NCBI GenBank assembly: GCA_019420325.1
Contig: JAHZHK010000065.1
Span: forward strand, 9,041-15,887
Source of the DNA: Coriobacteriaceae bacterium
GTDB taxonomy: Bacteria; Actinomycetota; Coriobacteriia; Coriobacteriales; UMGS124
DNA: 6,847 nucleotides
Reading direction: 5' to 3'
In this document: positions 1-6,232 of the stretch, piece by piece
Layout of the letters: the number at the start of each line of letters is the position of its first letter
Numbering within the stretch: the first letter of the stretch is position 1
Made by a program: the position numbers and the translations under genes
The notes under the pieces: generated by a model
Seen by the model: only the letters and a program-made list of their open reading frames with translations
Database searches by the model: none
What the model was told of the DNA's origin: nothing

Positions 1-200
1 CCCTGCCAGCCACCGAGCGAGCTTATCGCGAGATGTGCATTGACATGTACTGTTTCGGCAGCACTGAGGCGTTCCTCGCCTGGTGCGCCTCAGGCATGAA
101 AGCCCCGGTTGAAGCACTCGTACGCGCCGTGTACGACATGACGCCGGCGTTTGCCAAACCTGACCGCGAGGCCCTTCCCGCTCGACCCAAGGTGTCATAA
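1..200 (+). CDS. C-terminal end of a probable TetR-family transcriptional regulator (5' partial)
   Basis: An open frame enters from the left edge and ends at TAA 198-200, giving about 65 residues. The fragment has the look of a TetR C-terminal ligand/dimer domain (TetR_C_8-like). A YCFGSTEAFLAW segment is followed by SGMKAPVEALVRAVYDM, matching the usual pattern of an aromatic-Gly helix, a Trp, then G(M/L)..P.E.L in the last helix. The DNA-binding helix-turn-helix would lie upstream, outside the window, so the family call rests on the tail alone. The last dozen residues (PDREALPARPKVS) are a polar, probably disordered tail. It is co-directional with the two-component genes but about 300 bp away and separated by their own promoter region, so it could be an unrelated neighbour or a second regulator of the module. 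Other all-helical regulators remain possible. Confidence 0.62.
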   Translation, partial: LPATERAYREMCIDMYCFGSTEAFLAWCASGMKAPVEALVRAVYDMTPAFAKPDREALPARPKVS

Positions 201-367
201 GGGTCCGGCCGCGCCCGAATGACGCAAAGGTGCAGGCGCGATGTGCCGCCAAGATGCTTATTCGCCCGCCTTGGGCTGTCTGGGGCCACGACGCAGATGA
301 GCCGTCCTTATGATGCGGGTGCCTTTTGCGGAAGGATTGCCATGGTCGTCCATCTGTTGCCGCCCCT

Positions 368-397
368 GCGTGACAATCGCGTCACTGTGGGCGTGTC
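368..397 (+). promoter_or_regulatory. Phased direct repeats, candidate response-regulator binding site
   Basis: Three related 7-mers occur at 368-374 (GCGTGAC), 379-385 (GCGTCAC) and 391-397 (GCGTGTC), with start-to-start distances of 11 and 12 bp. Seven-base direct repeats at 11-bp period are the known layout of PhoB/OmpR-family sites. The first two units also form the palindrome GTGAC-N6-GTCAC (370-385). The same palindrome and phasing recur in front of the ABC gene (2381-2409). The array ends about 28 bp before the -10-like element, where an activator replacing a -35 would sit. A TetR-type dimer site is the alternative reading of the palindrome. Confidence 0.55.
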
Positions 398-424
398 TGG
401 CCGGAGGGTCCCCGCGTTATCGGA

Positions 425-430
425 TAAAAT
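425..430 (+). promoter_or_regulatory. Candidate -10 element (TAAAAT) for the response regulator operon
   Basis: TAAAAT matches the sigma-70-type -10 consensus at five of six positions and stands out in GC-rich DNA. The expected -35 position, about 402-407, reads CGGAGG and is not a match. The predicted transcription start is near 437. A short inverted repeat, TTATC-G-GATAA (417-427), overlaps it. Confidence 0.4.
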
Positions 431-444
431 GCCAGGCTAGATGA

Positions 445-474
445 TGCCGCGCGGATTTGCCATGCCGTGCGGCG
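445..474 (+). promoter_or_regulatory. Stable hairpin in the 5' leader of the response regulator mRNA
   Basis: Bases 445-454 (TGCCGCGCGG) pair with 465-474 (CCGTGCGGCG) as a 10-bp stem with two G-U pairs around a 10-nt loop (ATTTGCCATG). It lies between the predicted start site (about 437) and the Shine-Dalgarno block (about 491). No T-run follows, so it is not an ordinary terminator. It could protect the mRNA end or tune translation, or it may be a by-product of GC richness. Confidence 0.4.
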
Positions 475-503
475 GTGTATGCCTGGCTTTGGGGGCGGTG
501 TGG

Positions 504-1184
504 ATGGCGCGTGTTTTGGTGGTGGAGGACGACAGGGCGATTAGCGAGGGCCTCGCCGCCCTTTTGCGAGCCGACGGCCACGAGGTGCGTACGTGCGCTC
601 GACAGGATGATGCCCTGAGTGAGCTTGCCGCCGGCTCAATTGACCTTGCCCTTGTTGACATCTCCCTCGAGCAGGGCAACGGCTTTGCCGTATGTGCCGC
701 CGCCAAGGCTCCCAGCTGCCCAAACAAGCCTGCCGTCATCTTCCTCACGGCCTCGGACGACGAGTACAGCTGCGTTGCCGGACTTGACATGGGCGCCGAC
801 GACTACGTGTCCAAACCCTTCCGTCCCCGCGAGCTGCTGAGCCGCATCCGCAGCGTGCTGCGTCGTTCGTCAGGCTCGTCTCAGACCCTCACCTTGGGCG
901 ACGTCGAGATTGACGCCTCCTGCGCCACGGTGCGAAAAGCCGATCGCGACCTGGCCCTTTCGGCGCTCGAGTACCGGCTTTTGCTGCTCTTTGCCCAAAA
1001 CCCCGGCAGGCTCGTCACGCGCGAGCGTCTGCGCGATGCCATTTGGGACGACGCGGGCGAATATGTGAGTGACAACACGCTCAACGTCTATATCAAGCGC
1101 CTGCGCGACAAGGTGGAAGACGACCCCGCCAAGCCAGTGCTTATCCAGACGGTGCGCGGCCTGGGATATCGCGCGCAGGGGTAA
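504..1184 (+). CDS. OmpR/PhoB-family response regulator
   Basis: This is the DNA-binding output protein of a two-component system: phosphorylation by the adjacent kinase should drive dimerisation on direct-repeat DNA. At 226 residues it has the usual family length. The receiver domain (about 2-121) shows the acidic pair D9/D10 (after E8), phospho-acceptor D52 in LALVDISL, switch T82 in FLTAS, and K104 in the VSKPF motif. The winged-helix domain (about 127-224) ends with the typical LNVYIKRLRDKVEDD and TVRGLGYR segments. ATG 504 was chosen because MARVLVVEDD is the canonical start and a GGGGGCGG block lies just upstream. In-frame ATGs at 441, 444 and 462 would add a non-family N-terminus without a Shine-Dalgarno sequence. 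The kinase gene follows 115 bp downstream. Autoregulation is suggested by the phased repeats upstream. No odd or missing key residue is seen. Confidence 0.97.
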   Translation: MARVLVVEDDRAISEGLAALLRADGHEVRTCARQDDALSELAAGSIDLALVDISLEQGNGFAVCAAAKAPSCPNKPAVIFLTASDDEYSCVAGLDMGADDYVSKPFRPRELLSRIRSVLRRSSGSSQTLTLGDVEIDASCATVRKADRDLALSALEYRLLLLFAQNPGRLVTRERLRDAIWDDAGEYVSDNTLNVYIKRLRDKVEDDPAKPVLIQTVRGLGYRAQG

Positions 1185-1299
1185 GCGGGGTCCACTTGAC
1201 TCGCGGCCAGACGGCCCGACAGTTCGGCAGCCCGACGGTTCTCGTTCGGCCCCGCCCGCGCCTCTGCTCCTGCACGCCTGCAGATGAAAGGTCCTGCCC
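1185..1299 (+). other. Response regulator-kinase spacer with imperfect repeats
   Basis: This 115-bp gap holds two GCCCGAC copies (1214-1220 and 1230-1236) and two GTTCGGC copies (1222-1228 and 1244-1250), which together make a degenerate double unit GCCCGAC-N-GTTCGGC. They can form only weak stems, for example CCGA/TCGG. No convincing promoter or terminator is seen, so regulator and kinase are probably cotranscribed. The gap is longer than usual for such a pair. Confidence 0.4.
1282..1291 (+). promoter_or_regulatory. Ribosome binding site block of the kinase gene (AGATGAAAGG)
   Basis: AAAGG lies 8 nt before the ATG at 1300 and fixes that start. The whole block AGATGAAAGG is repeated exactly upstream of the ABC ATPase gene (2463-2472). 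It includes an out-of-frame ATG. Confidence 0.6.
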
Positions 1300-2343
1300 A
1301 TGCAGTCTCTGCACAACCCCTCGTTTGTAAAACGCCTGCTTATCGAGTGCGCGTGCACGGCCGTCATCGCTATGGCCGCCTTGGCGAGCTCTGGTCGCGT
1401 CGCCGCCATGTGGGCGGGGATTGCGGGGGCGGCGGGCATTGTCTTCTTTACGGTCGTTTCCGAGAAGCGCTACCGCGAGATGACGCAACTGTCTTGCGAG
1501 GTAGACGAGGTGCTGCGGTCGGGCCGCACCATCGACTTGGCCGATTATCGCGAAGGCGACCTGGCTATCCTCAAGAACCAGCTGGCGAAGATGGTGGACG
1601 CCCTGCGCGAGAAGACGGCGCGCCTGGGACAGGAGAAGTCCGACCTGGCACATGCCCTGGCCGACGTGTCGCACCAGATACGCACCCCGCTCACGGCCAT
1701 GGGGCTCACCCTGGCTGTGGCGCAGGAGACTGACGACGAGCGTGCTCGTGCGCGTGCCCTGCGCGAGCTCGAGGGGATGATCGAGCGTGTGGGCTGGCTC
1801 GTAAGCGCCTTGCTCAAGCTCGCAAAGGCAGACGCCGGGGCCATAACGGTGCAGGCAACCTGCGTCGAGGCACGCCAGGTGGTGGCCCGGGCCATGGAGC
1901 CGCTTGCTGCCTCGCTCGACCTGCGCGGTGTGACCTGCGAGGTCAATTACGAGGGTGACCCTTGCTTCACGGGCGACATGGCCTGGTCGGCCGAGGCCCT
2001 AGAGAACGTGCTCAAGAACTGCATGGAGCACACGCCAGCCGACGGCACTATTCGAGTCGACGTGCGCCAAGACGCCCTTGCCTGCCGCATCCGTGTGACC
2101 GACACGGGCCCCGGCATCGCCCCTGAGGACCTGCCGCATGTGTTCGAGCGCTTTTATCGTGGCAAAGGCTCGGCTATGGCCACGGAAGGGGAACGGGCTG
2201 ACGGCCCTCGCGCTCAGGGCTTCGGCATAGGCCTTGCGCTCGCCCAGTCGCTCATGGCGGCGCAAGGGGGCACCCTGCGTGCCTCGAATGCGCCTGAGGG
2301 CGGGGCGCGCTTCGATTTCACCTTTCCCAGCGTGGTGGTGTAA
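1300..2343 (+). CDS. Intramembrane-sensing sensor histidine kinase
   Basis: This is the membrane kinase partner of the preceding response regulator; it autophosphorylates on histidine and passes the phosphate to D52. It has 347 residues. Two hydrophobic helices at about 13-31 and 35-53 are separated by only a few residues, so there is essentially no extracellular sensor domain. A cytoplasmic linker with HAMP-like/coiled-coil character (about 54-115) follows. The dimerisation/phosphoacceptor helix carries H125 in DVSHQIRTPLTA. The ATPase domain shows the N box (N236/N240 in NVLKNCMEHTP), G1 box D268-T-G-P-G, F box (F282, F285 in HVFERFYRG) and G2 box G307-F-G-I-G. ATG 1300 is preceded by AAAGG. 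The short-loop layout is known from kinases such as BceS that are tuned by a partner ABC permease, and such a permease is encoded just downstream. That functional link is inference. The stop codon lies inside a 15-bp tandem repeat. Confidence 0.96.
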   Translation: MQSLHNPSFVKRLLIECACTAVIAMAALASSGRVAAMWAGIAGAAGIVFFTVVSEKRYREMTQLSCEVDEVLRSGRTIDLADYREGDLAILKNQLAKMVDALREKTARLGQEKSDLAHALADVSHQIRTPLTAMGLTLAVAQETDDERARARALRELEGMIERVGWLVSALLKLAKADAGAITVQATCVEARQVVARAMEPLAASLDLRGVTCEVNYEGDPCFTGDMAWSAEALENVLKNCMEHTPADGTIRVDVRQDALACRIRVTDTGPGIAPEDLPHVFERFYRGKGSAMATEGERADGPRAQGFGIGLALAQSLMAAQGGTLRASNAPEGGARFDFTFPSVVV

Positions 2344-2380
2344 GACCCAATGGTGTAAGGCCCAATGGTGTAGGGCCCAA
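2336..2380 (+). repeat. Three tandem 15-bp repeats spanning the kinase stop codon
   Basis: Units at 2336-2350 (TGGTGTAAGACCCAA), 2351-2365 (TGGTGTAAGGCCCAA) and 2366-2380 (TGGTGTAGGGCCCAA) differ by one base between neighbours. Because 15 bp is five codons, each unit places a stop in the kinase frame: TAA 2341, TAA 2356 and TAG 2371. The copies look like slippage duplications of the gene end that leave the protein tail unchanged. Confidence 0.9.
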
Positions 2381-2409
2381 AAGTGACGGATGCGTCACGT
2401 GCGGGTCAC
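2381..2409 (+). promoter_or_regulatory. Second phased-repeat array, candidate regulator site for the transporter operon
   Basis: Three 7-mers start exactly 11 bp apart: AAGTGAC (2381-2387), GCGTCAC (2392-2398) and GGGTCAC (2403-2409). The first two again form GTGAC-N6-GTCAC (2383-2398). A weaker unit, GCGTGAA, follows at 2412-2418 with 9-bp offset. As an RNA, GTGACG/CGTCAC could pair as a 6-bp stem with a 4-nt loop, but no U-tract follows. The match to the array before the response regulator gene favours a shared DNA-binding protein. Confidence 0.58.
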
Positions 2410-2462
2410 TTGCGTGAAAGTGCAGCCTGTCATTGTGGTAGGCGTCAGGTACTTCCGCCTCA

Positions 2463-2472
2463 AGATGAAAGG
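2463..2472 (+). promoter_or_regulatory. Ribosome binding site block of the ABC ATPase gene (AGATGAAAGG)
   Basis: AAAGG lies 6 nt before ATG 2479 and decides that start over an upstream in-frame GTG at 2383, which would run through the repeat array. The same 10-mer precedes the kinase start. Confidence 0.6.
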
Positions 2473-2478
2473 CAAACC

Positions 2479-3159
2479 ATGGACATACTCAACATCCAGC
2501 ACCTCACCAAGGTGTACGGCAAGGGAGACTGCGCCACCCGCGCTCTCGACGACGTGACGCTTTCGGTGCCCGAAGGGCAGTTTCTCGCCATCGTGGGATC
2601 GTCGGGTTCGGGCAAGTCGACCCTGCTGCACCTCATGGGCGGCGTGGACCGTCCCACCTCGGGCAGCGTCTACCTGGCCGGCAACGACGTGTACTCGCGC
2701 AACGATGAGCAGCTTGCGGTGCTGCGTCGCCGGGAGGTGGGCATCGTCTATCAGTTCTTCAACCTTATTCCCACCCTTACGGTGCTTGAGAACATGACGT
2801 TGCCTGTGGCGCTCGACGGCCGCCCCGTCAACGAGGGGCGCCTGCGCGAGCTTGTGAAGACGCTGGGCCTGGAGGGACGTGAAGACCACCTGCCCAGCCA
2901 GCTTTCGGGCGGTCAGCAGCAGCGCGTGGCTATCGGCCGTGCTCTCATGAACTCGCCCGCGGTGCTTTTGGCCGACGAGCCCACCGGTAACCTCGACTCG
3001 CGTACTTCGGCCGAGATCATGGCAATCCTGCGCGACGCCAACAAGCGCCTGGGCCAGACGCTCGCGGTCATCACGCACGACGAGTCCATCGCCCTCACCG
3101 CCGACCGCATCGTGGCCGTGGAAGACGGCCACATCGTGCGCGACGAGGCGATTCGCTAA
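2479..3159 (+). CDS. ABC transporter ATP-binding protein (MacB/LolD/BceA type)
   Basis: This is the cytoplasmic ATPase that powers the FtsX-family permease encoded next. The 226-residue length is typical. All nucleotide-binding motifs are intact: Walker A GSSGSGKST (40-48), Q-loop Q92 in VYQFFNLIPTLTVLEN, signature LSGGQQQRVAIGRAL (from 142), Walker B VLLADEPTGNLDS (162-174, catalytic E167) and switch H200 in VITHD. The QFFNLIPTLTVLEN and DEPTGNLDS segments are characteristic of the MacB/LolD/FtsE/BceA group, whose members work mechanically across the membrane rather than by classic substrate passage (family knowledge). ATG 2479 is set by AAAGG upstream and by the family-like start MDILNIQHLTKVYG. 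TAA 3157-3159 overlaps the permease ATG by one base, so the two are translationally coupled and should form one complex. BceA-like versus MacB-like function cannot be decided from this subunit. Confidence 0.97.
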   Translation: MDILNIQHLTKVYGKGDCATRALDDVTLSVPEGQFLAIVGSSGSGKSTLLHLMGGVDRPTSGSVYLAGNDVYSRNDEQLAVLRRREVGIVYQFFNLIPTLTVLENMTLPVALDGRPVNEGRLRELVKTLGLEGREDHLPSQLSGGQQQRVAIGRALMNSPAVLLADEPTGNLDSRTSAEIMAILRDANKRLGQTLAVITHDESIALTADRIVAVEDGHIVRDEAIR

Positions 3160-6100
3160 TGGGGGCCGAGAAAAGCCCGCGGGCCACCGGCGGGGCGGGC
3201 GGCGTGCGCCCTCATGTGGTGCGCTCCTTCACCTTGCGCAACCTTGCCAAGAACCGCGCCCGCTCGATTGTCACCATCGTGGGCATTGCGCTGTCATGCG
3301 CGCTGCTTGCGGCCGTGCTTCTGTGCGTGAGCAGCCTCACCGCCTACATGCGCGACGTTGAGCTTGCCCGCGACGGCGCGTGGATGGCAAGTGTCACCAC
3401 GACTGACGAGGACGCGATTGACAAAGCACGCGCCGACGGGCAGGTAAGCGGTCTCACTGACCTTACCCATGTGGGCCAGATGCAATCCTTCGACTCCAGC
3501 AAAGAGGACCCCGCCGATGCGGTTTCTGCCCAGCTGCAGATCCAGGCCATCGATGACAGCCTCACTCAGCTCTGCACTATCCAGCTCAGCGACGGTCGCC
3601 TGCCGCAAAACTCGCACGAGATCGTCCTCAACAAGAAGTACCAGGGTACGACCGAGCTCACCGACCAGCCCTGCGAGCTCGGCAGCACCTTCTCAGGCGA
3701 GCTTGCCCTGCGCTGCCTTGCGGACGACGACGCGCGTCGCCTTGATTTGGGCACGAGCTTTGGCTCTTTTGGAGAGGAGGGCCTGGTGCCTTCAGGCGTC
3801 GAGACAACGTATACGGTCGTGGGCTTCTACGACACCGACTGGTCTGCGACCCTCACCTGGAACGGCGGCGACTCTGCGCTTGTCCTTGAGTCCGGCCAGG
3901 TCGTGGCCCCCTCGCAGACCTATGAGGGTACCGTTGCGGCGAGCATCCAGGCGTTTTCACCCGCGTTCACGTATGCCGACGCCGACCTCGTGACGGCGCA
4001 GGCCGCCCTGGGCGAGGAGGTCGATCACACGGTGTACCTCGCCACTCAGGGGATTTCCACCGTCGGTGACCTTGTGTTGCTCGTGGAGTCGTACTTTGGG
4101 ACCGATACCACCGTCTTTACGCACGGTCAGCTTCTGCGCTGCCTGTTCATGACCGACAGCCGTTCTCTTTGGGAAACGCTCTATCAGCTTGCGGCTATCG
4201 TGTGCGCAGTCATCGTCATCGCTTCGGCGTCGCTTATCTTCAACGCGTTTGCCATTTCGGTAGCCGAGCGCACCCGCCAGTTTGGCTTGCTTTCTTCCAT
4301 TGGTGCGAGTAAGCGCCAAATCCGAGCCATGGTGTTCTGGGAGGCAATGGCGCTTGCGATTGTGGGCATTCCTGCTGGTCTCTTGCTTGGCGTAGCCGGA
4401 TCGGCCGTGGTGCTCGGCTCCATCTCCGGACAGCTTGCCAGCGTCTTGGGTGCCAGCACAGATTTCCCCGTTCCATTCACCCTCGCTGTCGACGCGCCCT
4501 CCCTTGCCATGGCTGCCCTGCTCGCTCTTGTGGTCGTGATGCTGAGCGCTTGGGTGCCGTCGCGTCGCGCGGCCAGCGTGAGCGCCGTGGAGGCCCTGCG
4601 CAACGTGAACGACGTGCGTCTTTCCCGTCGGCAGCTACGCCTTGCCCGCTCATGTGCCTCCGACCCTTGGAAGCCGCGCGCCTTTGAGGTGGGTTCGCAT
4701 ATCCTCGGGGTCCCGGGCACCTTGGCGTCGCGCTCGGCCTCTCGTGGCCCCGCCAAGGCGCGCGTTGCCTCGGCTTCGCTTGCCATCGCCATCGTGCTGT
4801 TCGTTACGGCAGGCTCCTTCGGTGATGCGCTCAAGGCGATTGCAGGTGCCACGACCGAGGAATACGATTACGACATCTCAGTTCTGGCATACTCTGGCCA
4901 AGACGGTGACGTTTCTCGTGTGCAGGCCGTATACCAGGAGCTTTGCGACGTTGAAGGCGTGCGGGGTCAGGGTGCTGTTGCATTGGTAAGCCTTCCGGCT
5001 TCAATGCCTGTTTCCATGGCCGGCCCCGACGCCTATGGCTATGACGACGGTGCGGGCGCCTTCCAATATCAAGTGTCTCTCGTTTTCGTTGATGATGAGG
5101 CGTACCGCGTCTATCTCGACCAGCTCGGTCTGAATGCCGACGAGTACCTCGACGCCTCGCATCCCAAGGCTCTTGCGTACAACGAAACCGGCCACAATGG
5201 CGGCGTGGGCTACGCGAACCTGCACGAGTATGCAGGTACGGGCACGGTGAGCCTTCTTGCCTACGACCTGCCGGCCGAGGCTTTCGCGCGTGGCCCGTTG
5301 TACGAAGGCCTGTATGCAAACGACGGATCGTATGCTGCGGGCGAGGAGCCGAGCGGTGTTTGGGAGATGGTTGTGTCGGATTACGAATACTCTGGTTCCT
5401 CCGACGAGGGCGCATCTTCTGACGGTTCGGGGGCAGACTCGCAGGCTGGAGTCTCTGATTCGAGCCAGACCGTGAGGTACCCGCGCTCCGAGTATGCCAA
5501 GCCTCTCGCCGACATTGAAGTGGGCGCGGTTGTCGATGAGAAGCCCCATGGCATGTCGCTCAACGTTCAGGCAGGTCTCATCGTGCCTATGTCGTTTGCA
5601 AAGACGCTGTTTGAGCAGGTCAACCTGGCTGCTGCGACTATCGACGGCGGCTCCCTTGGATTTTCCGCCTACTTCGATGCCGATGACCCCGCACAGGCGA
5701 CAAGTGCGATGTACAATGTCATGAACGACTCGGATTTCCTGGGTTACAGCGTCTTCAATGTGGACGACCAGGTCAAGACCCAGACGGACATGGTGACGGT
5801 CGTGAACACGCTGTCGTACTCGTTTGCCATAATCCTCGCGCTTGTGGCTGTGGCAAACGTCTTCAACACGCTTGTGAGCAGCTTGCTTCTGCGCCAGCGC
5901 GAGTTTGCGGTGCTGCAGTCGGTGGGCATGTCCCGCACGGGCGTGCGTCGCATGGTGATGTGGGAGTGCGTGCGCTTCGGCGCCCGCGGTCTCATCGGCG
6001 GCTTGGCGGCGTCGTTTGTGGTGGCGCTGTTACTCCACCGCGGCATGGAGCTTTCGTTCAGGGGACTTGGCTTTACCATGCCTTGGGCATCGGTGGGTAT

Positions 6101-6200
6101 GGCATTTGCCGTCTGCATCCTGGTCACCCTTCTGGCCTGCGCTTATGGTCTCAAGCACGCCAAGACCGACAACGTCGTGGAGGCCCTGCGCATGCAGTAG
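3159..6200 (+). CDS. Large FtsX-family ABC permease with two extracytoplasmic domains
   Basis: This is the membrane subunit of the ABC complex, 1013 residues, starting at the TAATG overlap with a weak GAGG 10 nt upstream. Layout read from hydrophobicity: TM1 about 36-60; extracytoplasmic domain 1 about 61-342 (MacB_PCD-like position); TM2 about 343-366; TM3 about 393-423; TM4 about 448-468; a cytoplasmic linker; TM5 about 537-556; extracytoplasmic domain 2 about 557-884; TM6 about 886-908; TM7 about 944-964; TM8 about 977-996. Both halves carry the FtsX signature after their second TM: ERTRQFGLLSSIGASKRQI and LRQREFAVLQSVGMSRTGV. Each half ends with a (S/N)..VEALR box. This is therefore a tandem 2 x 4-TM protein, unlike 10-TM BceB with its single large loop or 4-TM MacB/LolC. 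A Ser/Gly/Asp-rich stretch (about 740-772) interrupts domain 2. The substrate is unknown; antimicrobial peptide sensing or removal, or lipid/lipoprotein handling, are the family-level options. Confidence 0.95.
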   Translation: MGAEKSPRATGGAGGVRPHVVRSFTLRNLAKNRARSIVTIVGIALSCALLAAVLLCVSSLTAYMRDVELARDGAWMASVTTTDEDAIDKARADGQVSGLTDLTHVGQMQSFDSSKEDPADAVSAQLQIQAIDDSLTQLCTIQLSDGRLPQNSHEIVLNKKYQGTTELTDQPCELGSTFSGELALRCLADDDARRLDLGTSFGSFGEEGLVPSGVETTYTVVGFYDTDWSATLTWNGGDSALVLESGQVVAPSQTYEGTVAASIQAFSPAFTYADADLVTAQAALGEEVDHTVYLATQGISTVGDLVLLVESYFGTDTTVFTHGQLLRCLFMTDSRSLWETLYQLAAIVCAVIVIASASLIFNAFAISVAERTRQFGLLSSIGASKRQIRAMVFWEAMALAIVGIPAGLLLGVAGSAVVLGSISGQLASVLGASTDFPVPFTLAVDAPSLAMAALLALVVVMLSAWVPSRRAASVSAVEALRNVNDVRLSRRQLRLARSCASDPWKPRAFEVGSHILGVPGTLASRSASRGPAKARVASASLAIAIVLFVTAGSFGDALKAIAGATTEEYDYDISVLAYSGQDGDVSRVQAVYQELCDVEGVRGQGAVALVSLPASMPVSMAGPDAYGYDDGAGAFQYQVSLVFVDDEAYRVYLDQLGLNADEYLDASHPKALAYNETGHNGGVGYANLHEYAGTGTVSLLAYDLPAEAFARGPLYEGLYANDGSYAAGEEPSGVWEMVVSDYEYSGSSDEGASSDGSGADSQAGVSDSSQTVRYPRSEYAKPLADIEVGAVVDEKPHGMSLNVQAGLIVPMSFAKTLFEQVNLAAATIDGGSLGFSAYFDADDPAQATSAMYNVMNDSDFLGYSVFNVDDQVKTQTDMVTVVNTLSYSFAIILALVAVANVFNTLVSSLLLRQREFAVLQSVGMSRTGVRRMVMWECVRFGARGLIGGLAASFVVALLLHRGMELSFRGLGFTMPWASVGMAFAVCILVTLLACAYGLKHAKTDNVVEALRMQ

Positions 6201-6232
6201 CTGAAGCGTCGCACTGAATCCATCTGATAGAC

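Larger units (their letters stand above)
201..503 (+). promoter_or_regulatory. Intergenic control region upstream of the response regulator gene
   Basis: This 303-base gap has no convincing gene. It holds, in order: about 165 bases in which I see nothing; a phased 7-mer array (368-397); a -10-like TAAAAT (425-430) with no recognisable -35; a leader hairpin (445-474); and a G-rich Shine-Dalgarno block (GGGGGCGG near 491-498) in front of the ATG at 504. No clear terminator follows the upstream TetR-like gene. The absence of a -35 with direct repeats ending just upstream of that position fits an activator-dependent promoter. That reading is inference. Confidence 0.6.
2344..2478 (+). promoter_or_regulatory. 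Kinase-transporter intergenic control region
   Basis: The gap holds the last two tandem repeat units, a second phased 7-mer array (2381-2409) and the ribosome binding block of the ABC gene. No clean -10/-35 pair is seen. CATTGT (2431-2436) and GGTACT (2448-2453) are the only weak -10-like candidates. There is no T-tailed hairpin, so read-through from the kinase gene is possible alongside an internal activated promoter. Confidence 0.5.

Noticed and set aside
219..440. Open frame of 73 codons between the TetR-like end and the response regulator gene
   Set aside because: It has no Shine-Dalgarno sequence and an Arg/Pro-rich, low-quality composition, and it runs through the phased repeats and the -10-like element.
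441..503. Upstream in-frame ATGs (441, 444, 462) as the response regulator start
   Set aside because: There is no ribosome binding site. The extra residues do not fit the family, and ATG 504 begins exactly at the canonical MARVLVVEDD with a G-rich block upstream. A near-leaderless start at 441 is conceivable but not favoured.
1196..1201. TTGACT resembling a -35 for the kinase gene
   Set aside because: No AT-rich -10 follows at 15-19 bp; that stretch is GC-rich repeat sequence.
870..1439. Long reverse-strand open frame opposite the response regulator gene, and similar ones opposite the kinase, ATPase and permease
   Set aside because: These are frames created by GC-rich third positions opposite strongly supported + strand genes, and they show no family motifs.
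2336..2380. Tandem repeats as a CRISPR array
   Set aside because: The units are only 15 bp, contiguous and without spacers.
2383..2398. GTGACG-GATG-CGTCAC hairpin as a terminator after the kinase gene
   Set aside because: The stem has only 6 bp and no following U-tract, and the same motif recurs in a promoter, which favours a DNA site.
2383..2478. Extended N-terminus of the ABC ATPase from an upstream GTG
   Set aside because: The added residues are not family-like and overlap the operator array. ATG 2479 has a good AAAGG.
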